DNA from: Neohoeflea coraliihabitans
GTDB lineage: Bacteria; Pseudomonadota; Alphaproteobacteria; Rhizobiales; Rhizobiaceae
NCBI RefSeq assembly: GCF_019334345.1
Contig: NZ_JAHWQX010000005.1
Coordinates: 145,759-209,758, forward strand
DNA: 64,000 bases
Reading direction: 5' to 3'
Shown piece after piece: positions 56,751-64,000 of this stretch (position 1 is its first letter; every line of letters begins with the position of its first letter). Position numbers and translations under genes: made by a program. The notes below the pieces were generated by a model, which saw nothing but the letters and a program-made list of their open reading frames with translations, made no database searches and was not told the origin of the DNA.

Positions 56751-58166
56751 ATGACGGCGATGTTGTCCGATGAAGCCATTCCCGATGTGCGGCGGCGTGG
56801 AATCGTCAGCTGGATGCTGTTCGATTGGGCAGCGCAGCCTTTCTTCACAGTGATCATCACGTTCATTTTCGGTCCCTATTTCGTCTCGCAGCTGGCGGCC
56901 AATCCCGACCTCGGGCAGGCCTGGTGGGGGTATGCGATCACCGTCTCGGGGCTGATCATCGCGGTGCTGTCGCCGGTGCTCGGGTCGATCGCCGATGCGG
57001 TGGGGCCGCGCAAGCCGTGGATCGCTGCGCTGGCCGTGGTGAAGATCGCGGCCCTGATCGGCCTGTGGTGGGCAGCTCCCGGCACGTCGCTTGTCTATCC
57101 GTTCCTGCTGATTGTCCTGGCCTCCGTGGCGGCGGAATTCTCGATCGTGTTCAATGATTCGATGATGCCGCGGCTGGTGCCACCGGCCGATGTCGGGCGG
57201 ATTTCGAACATCGCCTGGGCGATGGGCTATGCCGGCGGCATGGTGGCGCTGGTCTTCGTGGTGCTGCTGATGGCCGGCAGCCCGGAGACCGGTAAGACGA
57301 TGCTCGGGCTGCAGCCGATCTTCGGGCTCGACCCATCCGCCGGCGAAGGCGCGCGGGCGACCGGACCGCTGGCCGCGCTGTGGTACCTGGTTTTCGTCCT
57401 GCCGATGTTTCTGTTCACGCCTGATTATGCCCGGCGTCAATCGGTCGGTTCGGCAGTGCGCCGAGGCCTTGATGACCTTGTCGGAACAATCGGCGAAGTG
57501 CGGCAGAAAGCCGGACTGCTTCGGTTTCTGGCGGCGCGGATGATCTACCAGGACGGTGTCAACGGCCTGCTGGCGCTCGGCGGCACCTTTGCCGCGGGGA
57601 TGTTCGGCTGGCAGACCATGGAAATCGGCCTTTTCGGCATTTTACTGGTGGTGGTCGCCATCTTTGGTTGCCTGGCGGCGAGCCGGCTCGACCGGCGGCT
57701 CGGCTCGAAAACCATTGTTCTGGCGGCCATCGTTGCCTTGTTGATAGCGACCGTCGGGATCGTTTCGACCGGCCCGGGCTTTACGTTTTTCGGGTTGGTG
57801 AGTTTCGGGACGACGGATGGCGGCGGGCTGTTCGGCACGGCGGCGGAGAAGGTCTATATCCTCTTCGGCCTGCTGATCGGCGCCGCATTCGGACCGGTTC
57901 AGGCTTCGTCACGTTCCTACATGGCGCAGAGCGTGGCGCCGGAGGATGCCGGCCGCTATTTCGGCCTGTACGCCCTTTCCGGGCGAGCCACATCCTTCCT
58001 GGCGCCACTGTCGGTGGCAACGGTGACGCTGATGACCGGCTCGGCACGCATCGGCATGGCGATGCTGATCGTGTTTCTGCTGGCCGGATTCCTGATCCTG
58101 CTCGCGACGCCGTATCCGGCCCAGAGGCGGACCCTGCAGCTGGGTGAGGATGCGTCCCGGCCCTAG
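56751..58166 (+). CDS. UMF1 family MFS transporter (Atg22-like)
   Basis: A 471-aa membrane protein with about 12 helices. It starts SWMLFDWAAQPFFTVIITFIFGPYF, the DWA signature of the UMF1 family, and has the MFS-like SPVLGSIADAVGPRKPW loop between helices 2 and 3. The substrate is not known; amino acids have been suggested for the eukaryotic Atg22 relatives. It follows glutamate dehydrogenase after 64 bp on the same strand, so an amino-acid role is attractive but only inferred. Confidence 0.88.
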   Translation: MTAMLSDEAIPDVRRRGIVSWMLFDWAAQPFFTVIITFIFGPYFVSQLAANPDLGQAWWGYAITVSGLIIAVLSPVLGSIADAVGPRKPWIAALAVVKIAALIGLWWAAPGTSLVYPFLLIVLASVAAEFSIVFNDSMMPRLVPPADVGRISNIAWAMGYAGGMVALVFVVLLMAGSPETGKTMLGLQPIFGLDPSAGEGARATGPLAALWYLVFVLPMFLFTPDYARRQSVGSAVRRGLDDLVGTIGEVRQKAGLLRFLAARMIYQDGVNGLLALGGTFAAGMFGWQTMEIGLFGILLVVVAIFGCLAASRLDRRLGSKTIVLAAIVALLIATVGIVSTGPGFTFFGLVSFGTTDGGGLFGTAAEKVYILFGLLIGAAFGPVQASSRSYMAQSVAPEDAGRYFGLYALSGRATSFLAPLSVATVTLMTGSARIGMAMLIVFLLAGFLILLATPYPAQRRTLQLGEDASRP

Positions 58167-58214
58167 GTGCGACGCTTAGCTTTCTGTCTCACGGATTGTT
58201 GCCAGGCTTCAATG

Positions 58215-58234
58215 GTCCCTCCGTTAGGGACTTT
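58215..58234 (+). terminator. Weak hairpin after the MFS gene
   Basis: GTCCCT and AGGGAC form a 6-bp stem with a 5-base loop followed by TTT, within an outer TTCAA-TTGAA pair. It may end the transporter transcript. Confidence 0.45.
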
Positions 58235-58350
58235 CCCTGTTGAAAGAGCCGTAGATCCGTGCCGATACGCCAGTCCCATCGCGGCCTCTGGCTCAAGCCG
58301 CAGCCCGCTGCCGGCAGATGGTTGACCAATTCACCAAATGTGTTCATTTT

Positions 58351-58377
58351 ATCGAACGTTCTTTTTGTTGAACGATA
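58351..58377. promoter_or_regulatory. Possible operator before the acetoacetate decarboxylase-like gene
   Basis: GAACGTTC is followed 8 bases later by GTTGAACG, giving both a GTTC-N8-GAAC inverted repeat (58358-58361 and 58370-58373) and a repeated GAACG with a 16-bp period. It lies about 10-30 bp upstream of the start, where a repressor would act. Confidence 0.35.
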
Positions 58378-58385
58378 TTGAGGAA

Positions 58386-59114
58386 ATGAACGCCACCATG
58401 AGCCGACCCTATTCGATCCCGCATATCGCCCCTCTGTATCAGGCCCTGCCCTACCATTACCGAAACGTGCGCAAGGTCAGTGTCTTCGGGCGCTGTGCTC
58501 CGGGCGCTCTGGAAAAGTTCCTCCCGTCCGAATTCCAGCTGGTCGGCGATGTCTGCGAGATCTTCGTGATGGTGGCGCCCGATGCCGGGCCTCTCGGCCA
58601 TTACACCGAGGCCGGTGTCGTCATTCCGGTGCGGTACGACGGCATTGTCGGCGCGCATGTGGCTCTCGAATATGTCTCGTCGGACGATTCGCTCAGCGCC
58701 GGCCGTGAGATCTGGGGCTATCCGAAGAAAATTGCCGAAGTCGACGTCCGCGAGACCGCCAACAACGCTTTTGCCGGCACGGTCGTGCGGCGCGGCCACA
58801 CGCTGATCGACATGACCTTCACGCCGGGTGACGGCGCGTTCGACAAGCCGCAGATGCAGCCCCGCCTGCAGATCAAGACTTTCCCGGCAGCGGATGGCAA
58901 TGGGGCCGACTACTACCAGGTGATCCGCAATGATCTTGCCGACCTGACGGTCACCGATCGGGTCGTCGGCGCGGCGGACGTCAAGCTGAAAAACGGGGAC
59001 AATGATCCGCTCGCCGATCTCGGCCTGATCGAGATCACCGGTGCTGAAACCACGGTCACCGACTTTCTGCTCACTACGGGAAAAATCATCGCCGATCTCA
59101 ACGGGACATCCTGA
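58386..59114 (+). CDS. Acetoacetate decarboxylase family protein
   Basis: Schiff-base enzyme family; the archetype converts acetoacetate to acetone and CO2. The 242-aa protein has the catalytic-lysine block REIWGYPKKIAEVD and the pocket residues in VVIPVRYDGIVGAH. ATG 58386 and 58398 are both possible; the second starts at MSRPYSIPHIAPLYQ. It forms a unit with the PutP-type symporter 40 bp downstream. Many family members act on other beta-keto or aldol substrates, so the reaction should not be assumed. Confidence 0.88.
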   Translation: MNATMSRPYSIPHIAPLYQALPYHYRNVRKVSVFGRCAPGALEKFLPSEFQLVGDVCEIFVMVAPDAGPLGHYTEAGVVIPVRYDGIVGAHVALEYVSSDDSLSAGREIWGYPKKIAEVDVRETANNAFAGTVVRRGHTLIDMTFTPGDGAFDKPQMQPRLQIKTFPAADGNGADYYQVIRNDLADLTVTDRVVGAADVKLKNGDNDPLADLGLIEITGAETTVTDFLLTTGKIIADLNGTS

Positions 59115-59154
59115 CAAGATCCCGGGCGGCACTACTGCAAAAGGGGGACTTTGA

Positions 59155-60666
59155 ATGCCTGACCTACCCATTCCAACCCTGGCGACCTTCGCCGTATATC
59201 TCGCGGGGATGCTGGCAATCGGCATTATCTGCTACCGGAACACCAACACGATCAGCGATTTCATTCTCGGCGGGCGACGGCTCAACAGCCTGACAGCAGC
59301 GCTGAGCGCCCATGCCAGCGATTCGAGCGGCTGGCTGCTGCTCGGCCTGACGGGCTGGGCGTATACTTCGGGCCTCGATGCGCTGTGGATGATCGTCGGG
59401 CTGGCGATCGGCATCTATCTGTCGTGGAAATTCGTTGCCGCGCGGTTGCGCACTTATACCGAACAGGCGGGAGACGCGCTGACCATCTCGTCCTATTTCG
59501 AGCACCGGTTCGAGGATGACAGCCGGGTCCTGCGCGTGGTGTCGGCAATCATCATCCTGATCTTCTACACCCTTTATGTGTCCTCGGGCCTGGTTGCCGG
59601 TGGATTGCTGTTCGGCGAGGTGTTCGGCATCGAGTTCGTCACCGCCGTGGCCGTCAGCGCCATCGTGATCGTCGCCTATACCTTCATCGGCGGCTTTCTG
59701 GCGGTCAGCTACACCGACGTGGTGCAGGGGCTCTTGATGGTCCTGGCGCTGGTCGCGGTGCCGCTTATCGGCCTCTACGCGGTCGGCGGCTTCGATGCGC
59801 TGTTTTCCGGCATTGAAGCCAAGGAGCCGGCATTGCTGACGCTGGGCCGGCAGACCGGCTATGATGCGGCCACCGGCGCCTGGTCGGCGGGGGGCGCGTT
59901 CGGGTTGGTGTCGATCGTCTCGAGCATGGCGTGGGGACTGGGCTATTTCGGCCAGCCGCACATCCTGGCGCGCTTCATGGGCATTCGCTCGGCAGCGCAG
60001 ATCAAGAGCGCACGCCGCATCGGCATGACCTGGGTGATCGTCTCGATGCTTGGCGCCCTGCTGGTCGGGCTGGTCGGCATCGTCTTTTTCGAACAACCGC
60101 TCGGTGATCCGGAAAAGGTGTTCGTCAATCTGACGGAAGCCGTTCTCAATCCGTGGATCGGCGGGATCATGCTGGCAGCCGTTCTGGCGGCGATCATGTC
60201 GACCGCCGATTCGCAATTGCTGGTCGTTTCATCGGTGCTCACCGAGGATCTCTACCGCACATTGGTCAACTCGAAAGCTTCCGATGCGCAGCTGGTCTGG
60301 ATCGGGCGCCTGCTGATCGTCGCGACAGCCATTGTCGCCTTTGTGCTGGCCTTGCAGGGGGGCTCGGTGCTCGGCCTGGTGGGCTATGCCTGGGCCGGCT
60401 TCGGCGCGGCGTTCGGACCGCTGATCCTGATCTCGCTCTACTGGAAGGGCGTCACCCGCCATGGCGCACTGGCGGGGATCGTTTCCGGCGCCGCGATGGT
60501 GGTGTTGTGGAAACAGATCGGGACGCCGTTCGGCCTTTATGAAATGGTGCCGGCATTCGTGCTGAGCGCCGTACTGGTGCCGGTGGTCAGTCTGATGACG
60601 CAGACGACCCTGCCGTCCGCTGCTGCAACAGCGCGCATCGACGGTTTCGAAGCGGTCGAAGGCTGA
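59155..60666 (+). CDS. putP: Sodium/proline symporter (PutP type)
   Basis: SSS-family transporter of 503 aa with about 13 membrane helices. Typical PutP parts are GGRRLNSLTAALSAHASDSSGW (start of the substrate path), GGFLAVSYTDVVQGLLM, GYFGQPHILARFM and AAIMSTADSQLLV, which holds Na+-site serines. Sequence similarity to PutP is stronger than to acetate or pantothenate members by eye. A strong terminator follows. Its pairing with an acetoacetate decarboxylase-like gene leaves the natural substrate somewhat open. Confidence 0.9.
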   Translation: MPDLPIPTLATFAVYLAGMLAIGIICYRNTNTISDFILGGRRLNSLTAALSAHASDSSGWLLLGLTGWAYTSGLDALWMIVGLAIGIYLSWKFVAARLRTYTEQAGDALTISSYFEHRFEDDSRVLRVVSAIIILIFYTLYVSSGLVAGGLLFGEVFGIEFVTAVAVSAIVIVAYTFIGGFLAVSYTDVVQGLLMVLALVAVPLIGLYAVGGFDALFSGIEAKEPALLTLGRQTGYDAATGAWSAGGAFGLVSIVSSMAWGLGYFGQPHILARFMGIRSAAQIKSARRIGMTWVIVSMLGALLVGLVGIVFFEQPLGDPEKVFVNLTEAVLNPWIGGIMLAAVLAAIMSTADSQLLVVSSVLTEDLYRTLVNSKASDAQLVWIGRLLIVATAIVAFVLALQGGSVLGLVGYAWAGFGAAFGPLILISLYWKGVTRHGALAGIVSGAAMVVLWKQIGTPFGLYEMVPAFVLSAVLVPVVSLMTQTTLPSAAATARIDGFEAVEG

Positions 60667-60713
60667 AAACAGGCCGGGGCCCTCAGTTTGCCGACCGAGG
60701 GCCCCGGCTGTTT
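60667..60713 (+). terminator. Long GC-rich hairpin after putP
   Basis: An 11-bp perfect stem, CCGGGGCCCTC with GAGGGCCCCGG, extends outward by six further pairs with one bulge and ends in TTT. It separates putP from the SDR gene. Confidence 0.8.
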
Positions 60714-60728
60714 GCCGAGGAGGATGGC

Positions 60729-61496
60729 TTGCAACAGTTTCGTCTAGATGGCCAGGTGGCCCTGGTCACCGGAGCGGCAGGCGGTCTCGGGGCTGCCCAG
60801 GTGCGCGCCCTGCTGGCGGCCGGGGCGCGCGTGCTCGCCACCGATATGGCAGGCGAAGGCCTTGAAAGGACCTTTGCCGGCGACCTGCAAGCCGGCGCCG
60901 CGCTGCGGCTGGCACAGTTGGACGTGACACGTGACGCCGATCTCGCCGCAACGGTCGACAGCTGTGTGCAAAATGACGGCAGTCTCGACATTCTGGTCAA
61001 CAATGCAGGCATTTCCCGCCCAGGTCCGGTTCTCGATTATGACAGTGGCGACTTTGCCCTGACGATCGAGGTCAATTTTCGCTCGGTGTTCCGGCTCAGC
61101 CAGCTGGCGGGCCGCGCCATGGCCGCGCAGGGGAAGGGCGGCAGCATCGTCAACATCGCCTCGATCGGCGGCATGGTCGTCGATGGTCCGACTTCTTCAG
61201 CCTATGATGGCAGCAAGGCGGCAGTGATCCAGATCACCAAGAATTTCGCCGTCGAACTGGCGGAGCACGGGATCCGGGTCAACGCCGTGGCGCCCGGCTA
61301 TATCCGCACGGAAATGACTCAGCGCTACCTCACCGATGCTGCCTATATGACCAATCTGATGGCCAACAAGATTCCCCTGAAACGGGTCGGGGAGCCGTCG
61401 GAAATCGCCGGTGCAGTGGTGTTTCTCGCCTCACCCGCCGCATCTTACGTCACCGGGCACACGCTGAACGTCGATGGCGGCTGGGTCATCTGGTAG
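60729..61496 (+). CDS. SDR family oxidoreductase
   Basis: A 255-aa classical short-chain dehydrogenase: cofactor motif TGAAGGLG at 14-21, an Asp at the end of the second strand (ATDMAG) pointing to NAD, NNAGIS, the catalytic Ser in NIASIGG and Y-x3-K in AYDGSKAAV. It starts with TTG at 60729, which is supported by GAGGAGG 6 nt upstream. It is convergent and overlaps the XRE-cupin gene by 11 nt at the 3' ends. The substrate is unknown. Confidence 0.87.
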   Translation: MQQFRLDGQVALVTGAAGGLGAAQVRALLAAGARVLATDMAGEGLERTFAGDLQAGAALRLAQLDVTRDADLAATVDSCVQNDGSLDILVNNAGISRPGPVLDYDSGDFALTIEVNFRSVFRLSQLAGRAMAAQGKGGSIVNIASIGGMVVDGPTSSAYDGSKAAVIQITKNFAVELAEHGIRVNAVAPGYIRTEMTQRYLTDAAYMTNLMANKIPLKRVGEPSEIAGAVVFLASPAASYVTGHTLNVDGGWVIW

Positions 61497-62145
61497 GAAA
61501 CAGCGGCCCTGACCCAGGGACTGCGCCGTCCCGATCCCGGCCCTGGTCCTTAGTGGCCGCGGATTGCAGGTCGCCGCTCAGCGGATATTCCATCATCAGA
61601 TAGAGATGCGCTGCCGTCTCGCGCGCCCAGTAGAGATGCGGCAGGTGGCCGGCAAATGACAGGTGCTCGCCGCGGCGCAGCAGAACGGGTTCCTCAGAGG
61701 GCCCGACCGTTGCCTCGCCGGTCAGCATCAGAAGGTGCTCGGTGCCGCCGTGAGTCTTCGAGACGATCGGCTCGGGCCGTGCCGGGATGATCGTCTCATA
61801 GAGCTCCCAGACCGAACTGGTCACCGTGCGGTGGATGAACCGCATGCGCACACCCGGGCCGGAAAGCGCCGTGGTGTCGAGCGCCGGCGCATCCTCGGCG
61901 AGCGGCAGGAAGTCGCTCGGGGTGACCTCGAGAATCGCGGCCAGAGCCGCCAGGGTCATGACGGTCGGATTGCCGCGGCCGGTCTCGAGGCGCGACAGGG
62001 TGCCCTTGGCAATCTGCGCGCGGCGCGACAGCTCCGACAGGGACAAGCCTTTGACCTTGCGCAAATGCTGAATGCGCATGCCGATCGAAAGCGCGTAGGG
62101 ATTGCCGGTCTGGTGTTCGTCAGGGAGGGTCAATTTGCGGGCCAT
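61486..62145 (-). CDS. XRE-cupin transcriptional regulator
   Basis: A 219-aa regulator with an N-terminal XRE helix-turn-helix (IQHLRKVKGLSLSELSRRAQ to LSRLETGRGNPT, about residues 24-63) and a C-terminal cupin domain with THGGTEHLLMLTGEA and LRRGEHLSFAGHLPH. Such regulators usually sense a small metabolite near the genes they control. It lies 152 bp downstream of gabT on the same strand, so GABA or a related amine is a reasonable guess, not more. The frame upstream of 62145 is not counted. Confidence 0.87.
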   Translation of the reverse strand: MARKLTLPDEHQTGNPYALSIGMRIQHLRKVKGLSLSELSRRAQIAKGTLSRLETGRGNPTVMTLAALAAILEVTPSDFLPLAEDAPALDTTALSGPGVRMRFIHRTVTSSVWELYETIIPARPEPIVSKTHGGTEHLLMLTGEATVGPSEEPVLLRRGEHLSFAGHLPHLYWARETAAHLYLMMEYPLSGDLQSAATKDQGRDRDGAVPGSGPLFPTR

Positions 62146-62297
62146 CCGCCGGTGTGATTCGACTGTCCCGATGACCCTAGCGGATATCGCCGCCGGTTTC
62201 TCGTCCGAGATTGCAGCTTCTCCCAATCCGCCGAACGGCACTGCCCGACGGCTTTCGCGCCGGACAGTGTCGTGCCGGTGGGGCCAGGCGTCAGGCG

Positions 62298-63575
62298 TCA
62301 GGCACGGGCTTTTCGGATGGAGGTCTCGAGAATGTCGAGTGCCTCCGTGAACACCTCTTCCTGAATGGTGATCGGCGCCAGGAAGCGGATGACATTGGCG
62401 TGAATGCCACAAGTCAGCAGGATCAGTCCGTTTTCGAGAGCGATTTCGCGCACCGCATTGGTGAAACCCGGATTGGGCGTGGCGCTGCCAGCCTCTTTGA
62501 ACTCCACGGCATTCATGAAACCGGGGCCACGGATGTCGCTGATCTCCGGAACATCGGCGCGCAGGCTGTCGAGACGCTGCTTGAGACGGGCGCCGAGGCG
62601 GTTGGCCCGCTCGCACAATTCCTCCACGACTATGACGTCGAGCACGGCGTGTGCGGCAGCGATGCCGATCGGATTGCCGCCATAGGTGCCGCCGAGGCCG
62701 CCGGGGTTCGCAGCGTCCATCAGCTCGGCCTTTCCGGTGACGGCGGCCAGCGGAAAACCGCCGGCCAGGCCCTTGGCCATGGTGACCAGATCGGGTTCGA
62801 CATCATACTGGTCGGCCGCCAGCATGGTGCCGGTGCGCGCGAAACCGGTCTGCACTTCGTCGAGTATCAGCACGATGCCATGCGCGTCGCAGATTTCGCG
62901 CAACTTGCGCATGAAAGCCTTCGGGGTGACATAGAAGCCGCCCTCCCCCTGCACCGGCTCGATGACGATGGCGGCGACGCGGGCCGGATCGACATCGGCC
63001 TTGAACAAGCGCTCGAGCGCCGCGATGGCGTCCGCTTCGCTGACCCCGTGCAGGTCGATGGGAAAGGGAGCGTGGAAGACTTCGGCCGGCATGGCGCCGA
63101 ACCCGGCCTTGTAGGGAAACACCTTGCCGGTCATTGCCATACCCATGAAGGTACGTCCGTGGAAGCCGCCGGAAAAGGCGATGACGGCGTTGCGACCGGT
63201 GGCAGCGCGGGCGACCTTGACGGCATTCTCCAGTGCTTCCGCCCCGGTGGTGACGAAAATGGTCTTCTTGGCGGTTGGTCCGGGCACCAGCTCGTTGAGC
63301 CGTTCGCCAAGCCGGACGTAGCTCTCATAGGGCACCACCTGATGACAGGTATGGGTGAAGCGCTGCATCTGGTCCTGCACCGCCTGCATGACCCTGGGGT
63401 GACGATGGCCGGTGTTGACGACAGCGATGCCGGCGCCGAAGTCGATGTAACGGCGGCCCTCGACGTCCCAGATCTCGGCGTTTTCGGCGCGGTCGGCGAA
63501 GATCTGGGTCATCACGCCGACGCCGCGGGCGATGGCATCGGTCTTGCGGGTCTGGATCTCGGAGTTGGTAACCAT
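62298..63575 (-). CDS. gabT: 4-aminobutyrate aminotransferase (class III)
   Basis: PLP enzyme that transfers the amino group of GABA to 2-oxoglutarate. The 425-aa protein has the PLP lysine K268 in VTMAKGLAGGFPL, D239 in LILDEVQTG, and EPVQGEGGFYV, all as in GabT. ATG 63575 is overlapped by the stop of the preceding small ORF (TGATG); GTG 63578 is an alternative. Other omega-amino acids could also be substrates. No gabD is seen. Confidence 0.9.
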   Translation of the reverse strand: MVTNSEIQTRKTDAIARGVGVMTQIFADRAENAEIWDVEGRRYIDFGAGIAVVNTGHRHPRVMQAVQDQMQRFTHTCHQVVPYESYVRLGERLNELVPGPTAKKTIFVTTGAEALENAVKVARAATGRNAVIAFSGGFHGRTFMGMAMTGKVFPYKAGFGAMPAEVFHAPFPIDLHGVSEADAIAALERLFKADVDPARVAAIVIEPVQGEGGFYVTPKAFMRKLREICDAHGIVLILDEVQTGFARTGTMLAADQYDVEPDLVTMAKGLAGGFPLAAVTGKAELMDAANPGGLGGTYGGNPIGIAAAHAVLDVIVVEELCERANRLGARLKQRLDSLRADVPEISDIRGPGFMNAVEFKEAGSATPNPGFTNAVREIALENGLILLTCGIHANVIRFLAPITIQEEVFTEALDILETSIRKARA

Positions 63576-63790
63576 CACTTTGAGCCCTTAGCTGAAGGAT
63601 TGCGCGGATCGCCGACGATGCGCCAGACGCGTGGCAGGACGGCAGCAGCCGAGGCGATCTTGAAGGCAGCACCGGCGAGGAACGGATAGAGACTGAACTG
63701 CAGGGCGGGCTTGTCCCACCCGATAACGGCACCGCCGGACCAGAGAGTTTGGCCGTGCGTCGGGGTTTTCGGTCGGGACATGGGGGTCAT
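63575..63790 (-). CDS. Small protein of unknown function, coupled to gabT
   Basis: A 71-aa product from ATG 63790 (GGAG 6 nt upstream). The central part, ALQFSLYPFLAGAAFKIASA, is moderately hydrophobic and may touch the membrane; the ends are basic and Pro-rich. It lies 30 bp after a biotin-dependent carboxyltransferase gene and overlaps gabT as TGATG. I do not recognise a family. Its place suggests a role in the same nitrogen-compound pathway. Confidence 0.6.
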   Translation of the reverse strand: MTPMSRPKTPTHGQTLWSGGAVIGWDKPALQFSLYPFLAGAAFKIASAAAVLPRVWRIVGDPRNPSAKGSK

Positions 63791-63820
63791 GACGAGCTCC
63801 AGCGGATGGGGCGCCGCCAA

Positions 63821-64000
63821 TCATGTGAGCGCCTTTCGTATGTCATCGAGCAGTCGGGATCGATCGTGTCTTGCTTCCAGTGCGGTTTTCATATCGACCT
63901 TGATGAAGCGTGTTGCGGTATGGGGCTGCATCTGACCGATGAGGTCCATGTCGGCGGAGATGACGGTTCCGATCATGAAGTATCCGCCGCCGGAGACGGC
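63821..64000 (-). CDS. Biotin-dependent carboxyltransferase C-terminus (PxpC/allophanate hydrolase subunit 2 family), partial
   Basis: The last 59 codons of a gene entering from the right edge. SGGGYFMIGTVISADMD followed by LIGQMQPHTATRFIKVDM matches the C-terminal end of KipA/PxpC and of urea-amidolyase-type carboxyltransferase subunits. The rest lies outside the window, so which subfamily (5-oxoprolinase or urea-related) cannot be decided. Confidence 0.75.
   Translation of the reverse strand, partial: AVSGGGYFMIGTVISADMDLIGQMQPHTATRFIKVDMKTALEARHDRSRLLDDIRKALT

Overview
This window reads as chromosomal DNA from an alphaproteobacterium of the Hyphomicrobiales (Rhizobiales). Gene order, GC-rich codon use and the alphaproteobacterial forms of parS and the LexA box all point there; I cannot name the genus. 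It is mostly housekeeping DNA, tightly packed, with one clear foreign insertion.

Origin-proximal block (1-17.1 kb). A short tail of a plus-strand gene (secB by position) and a bidirectional terminator precede the minus-strand run dnaQ-coaE-aroE-maf-PPDK regulator. This run diverges from hemE-hemJ-rho-mnmE-mnmG-rsmG-parA-parB, and holA-lptE-leuS then run back. The 349-bp gap between the PPDK-regulator gene and hemE carries DnaA boxes and an AT-rich stretch. It sits where the alphaproteobacterial oriC is known to lie. Four parS-like palindromes follow at 5.8, 8.5, 8.6 and 10.5 kb, just before parAB, so replication start and chromosome segregation functions are together here.

Metabolic block (17.3-36.7 kb). 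yggS, a propionyl-CoA-synthetase-like gene with an SDR, the DUF1013/TrcR regulator, acs, a 21-codon ORF with an extreme Shine-Dalgarno sequence and its own terminator, a DUF1674 assembly factor, htpX, rsmB, a heparinase-like gene and purH. Convergent to purH is the SOS mutagenesis cassette imuA-imuB-dnaE2 with a perfect LexA box.

Mobile insertion (36.75-39.45 kb). A 2.68-kb IS1595-type element has perfect 24-bp inverted ends and 8-bp target duplications. It carries a transposase plus three cargo genes: a DUF3800 protein, a 47-aa charged protein and an HNH nuclease. This is the best candidate in the window for an undescribed system.

Right part (39.6-64 kb). A zincin-like protease, an M20 amidohydrolase with DUF1737, a CitE-like lyase, and leuD, a NodF/NodE-like ACP-ketosynthase pair, leuB and asd. 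asd is preceded by a 10-codon Thr/Ile/Lys-rich leader peptide. Then come a lytic transglycosylase, carbonic anhydrase, pdxY, a peroxidase-related AhpD-like protein, the 1.6-kilo-residue NAD-glutamate dehydrogenase, an UMF1-type transporter, an acetoacetate-decarboxylase-like gene with a PutP-type symporter, an SDR, an XRE-cupin regulator, gabT, a small unknown ORF and the 3' end of a biotin-dependent carboxyltransferase gene. I saw no rRNA, tRNA or CRISPR array.
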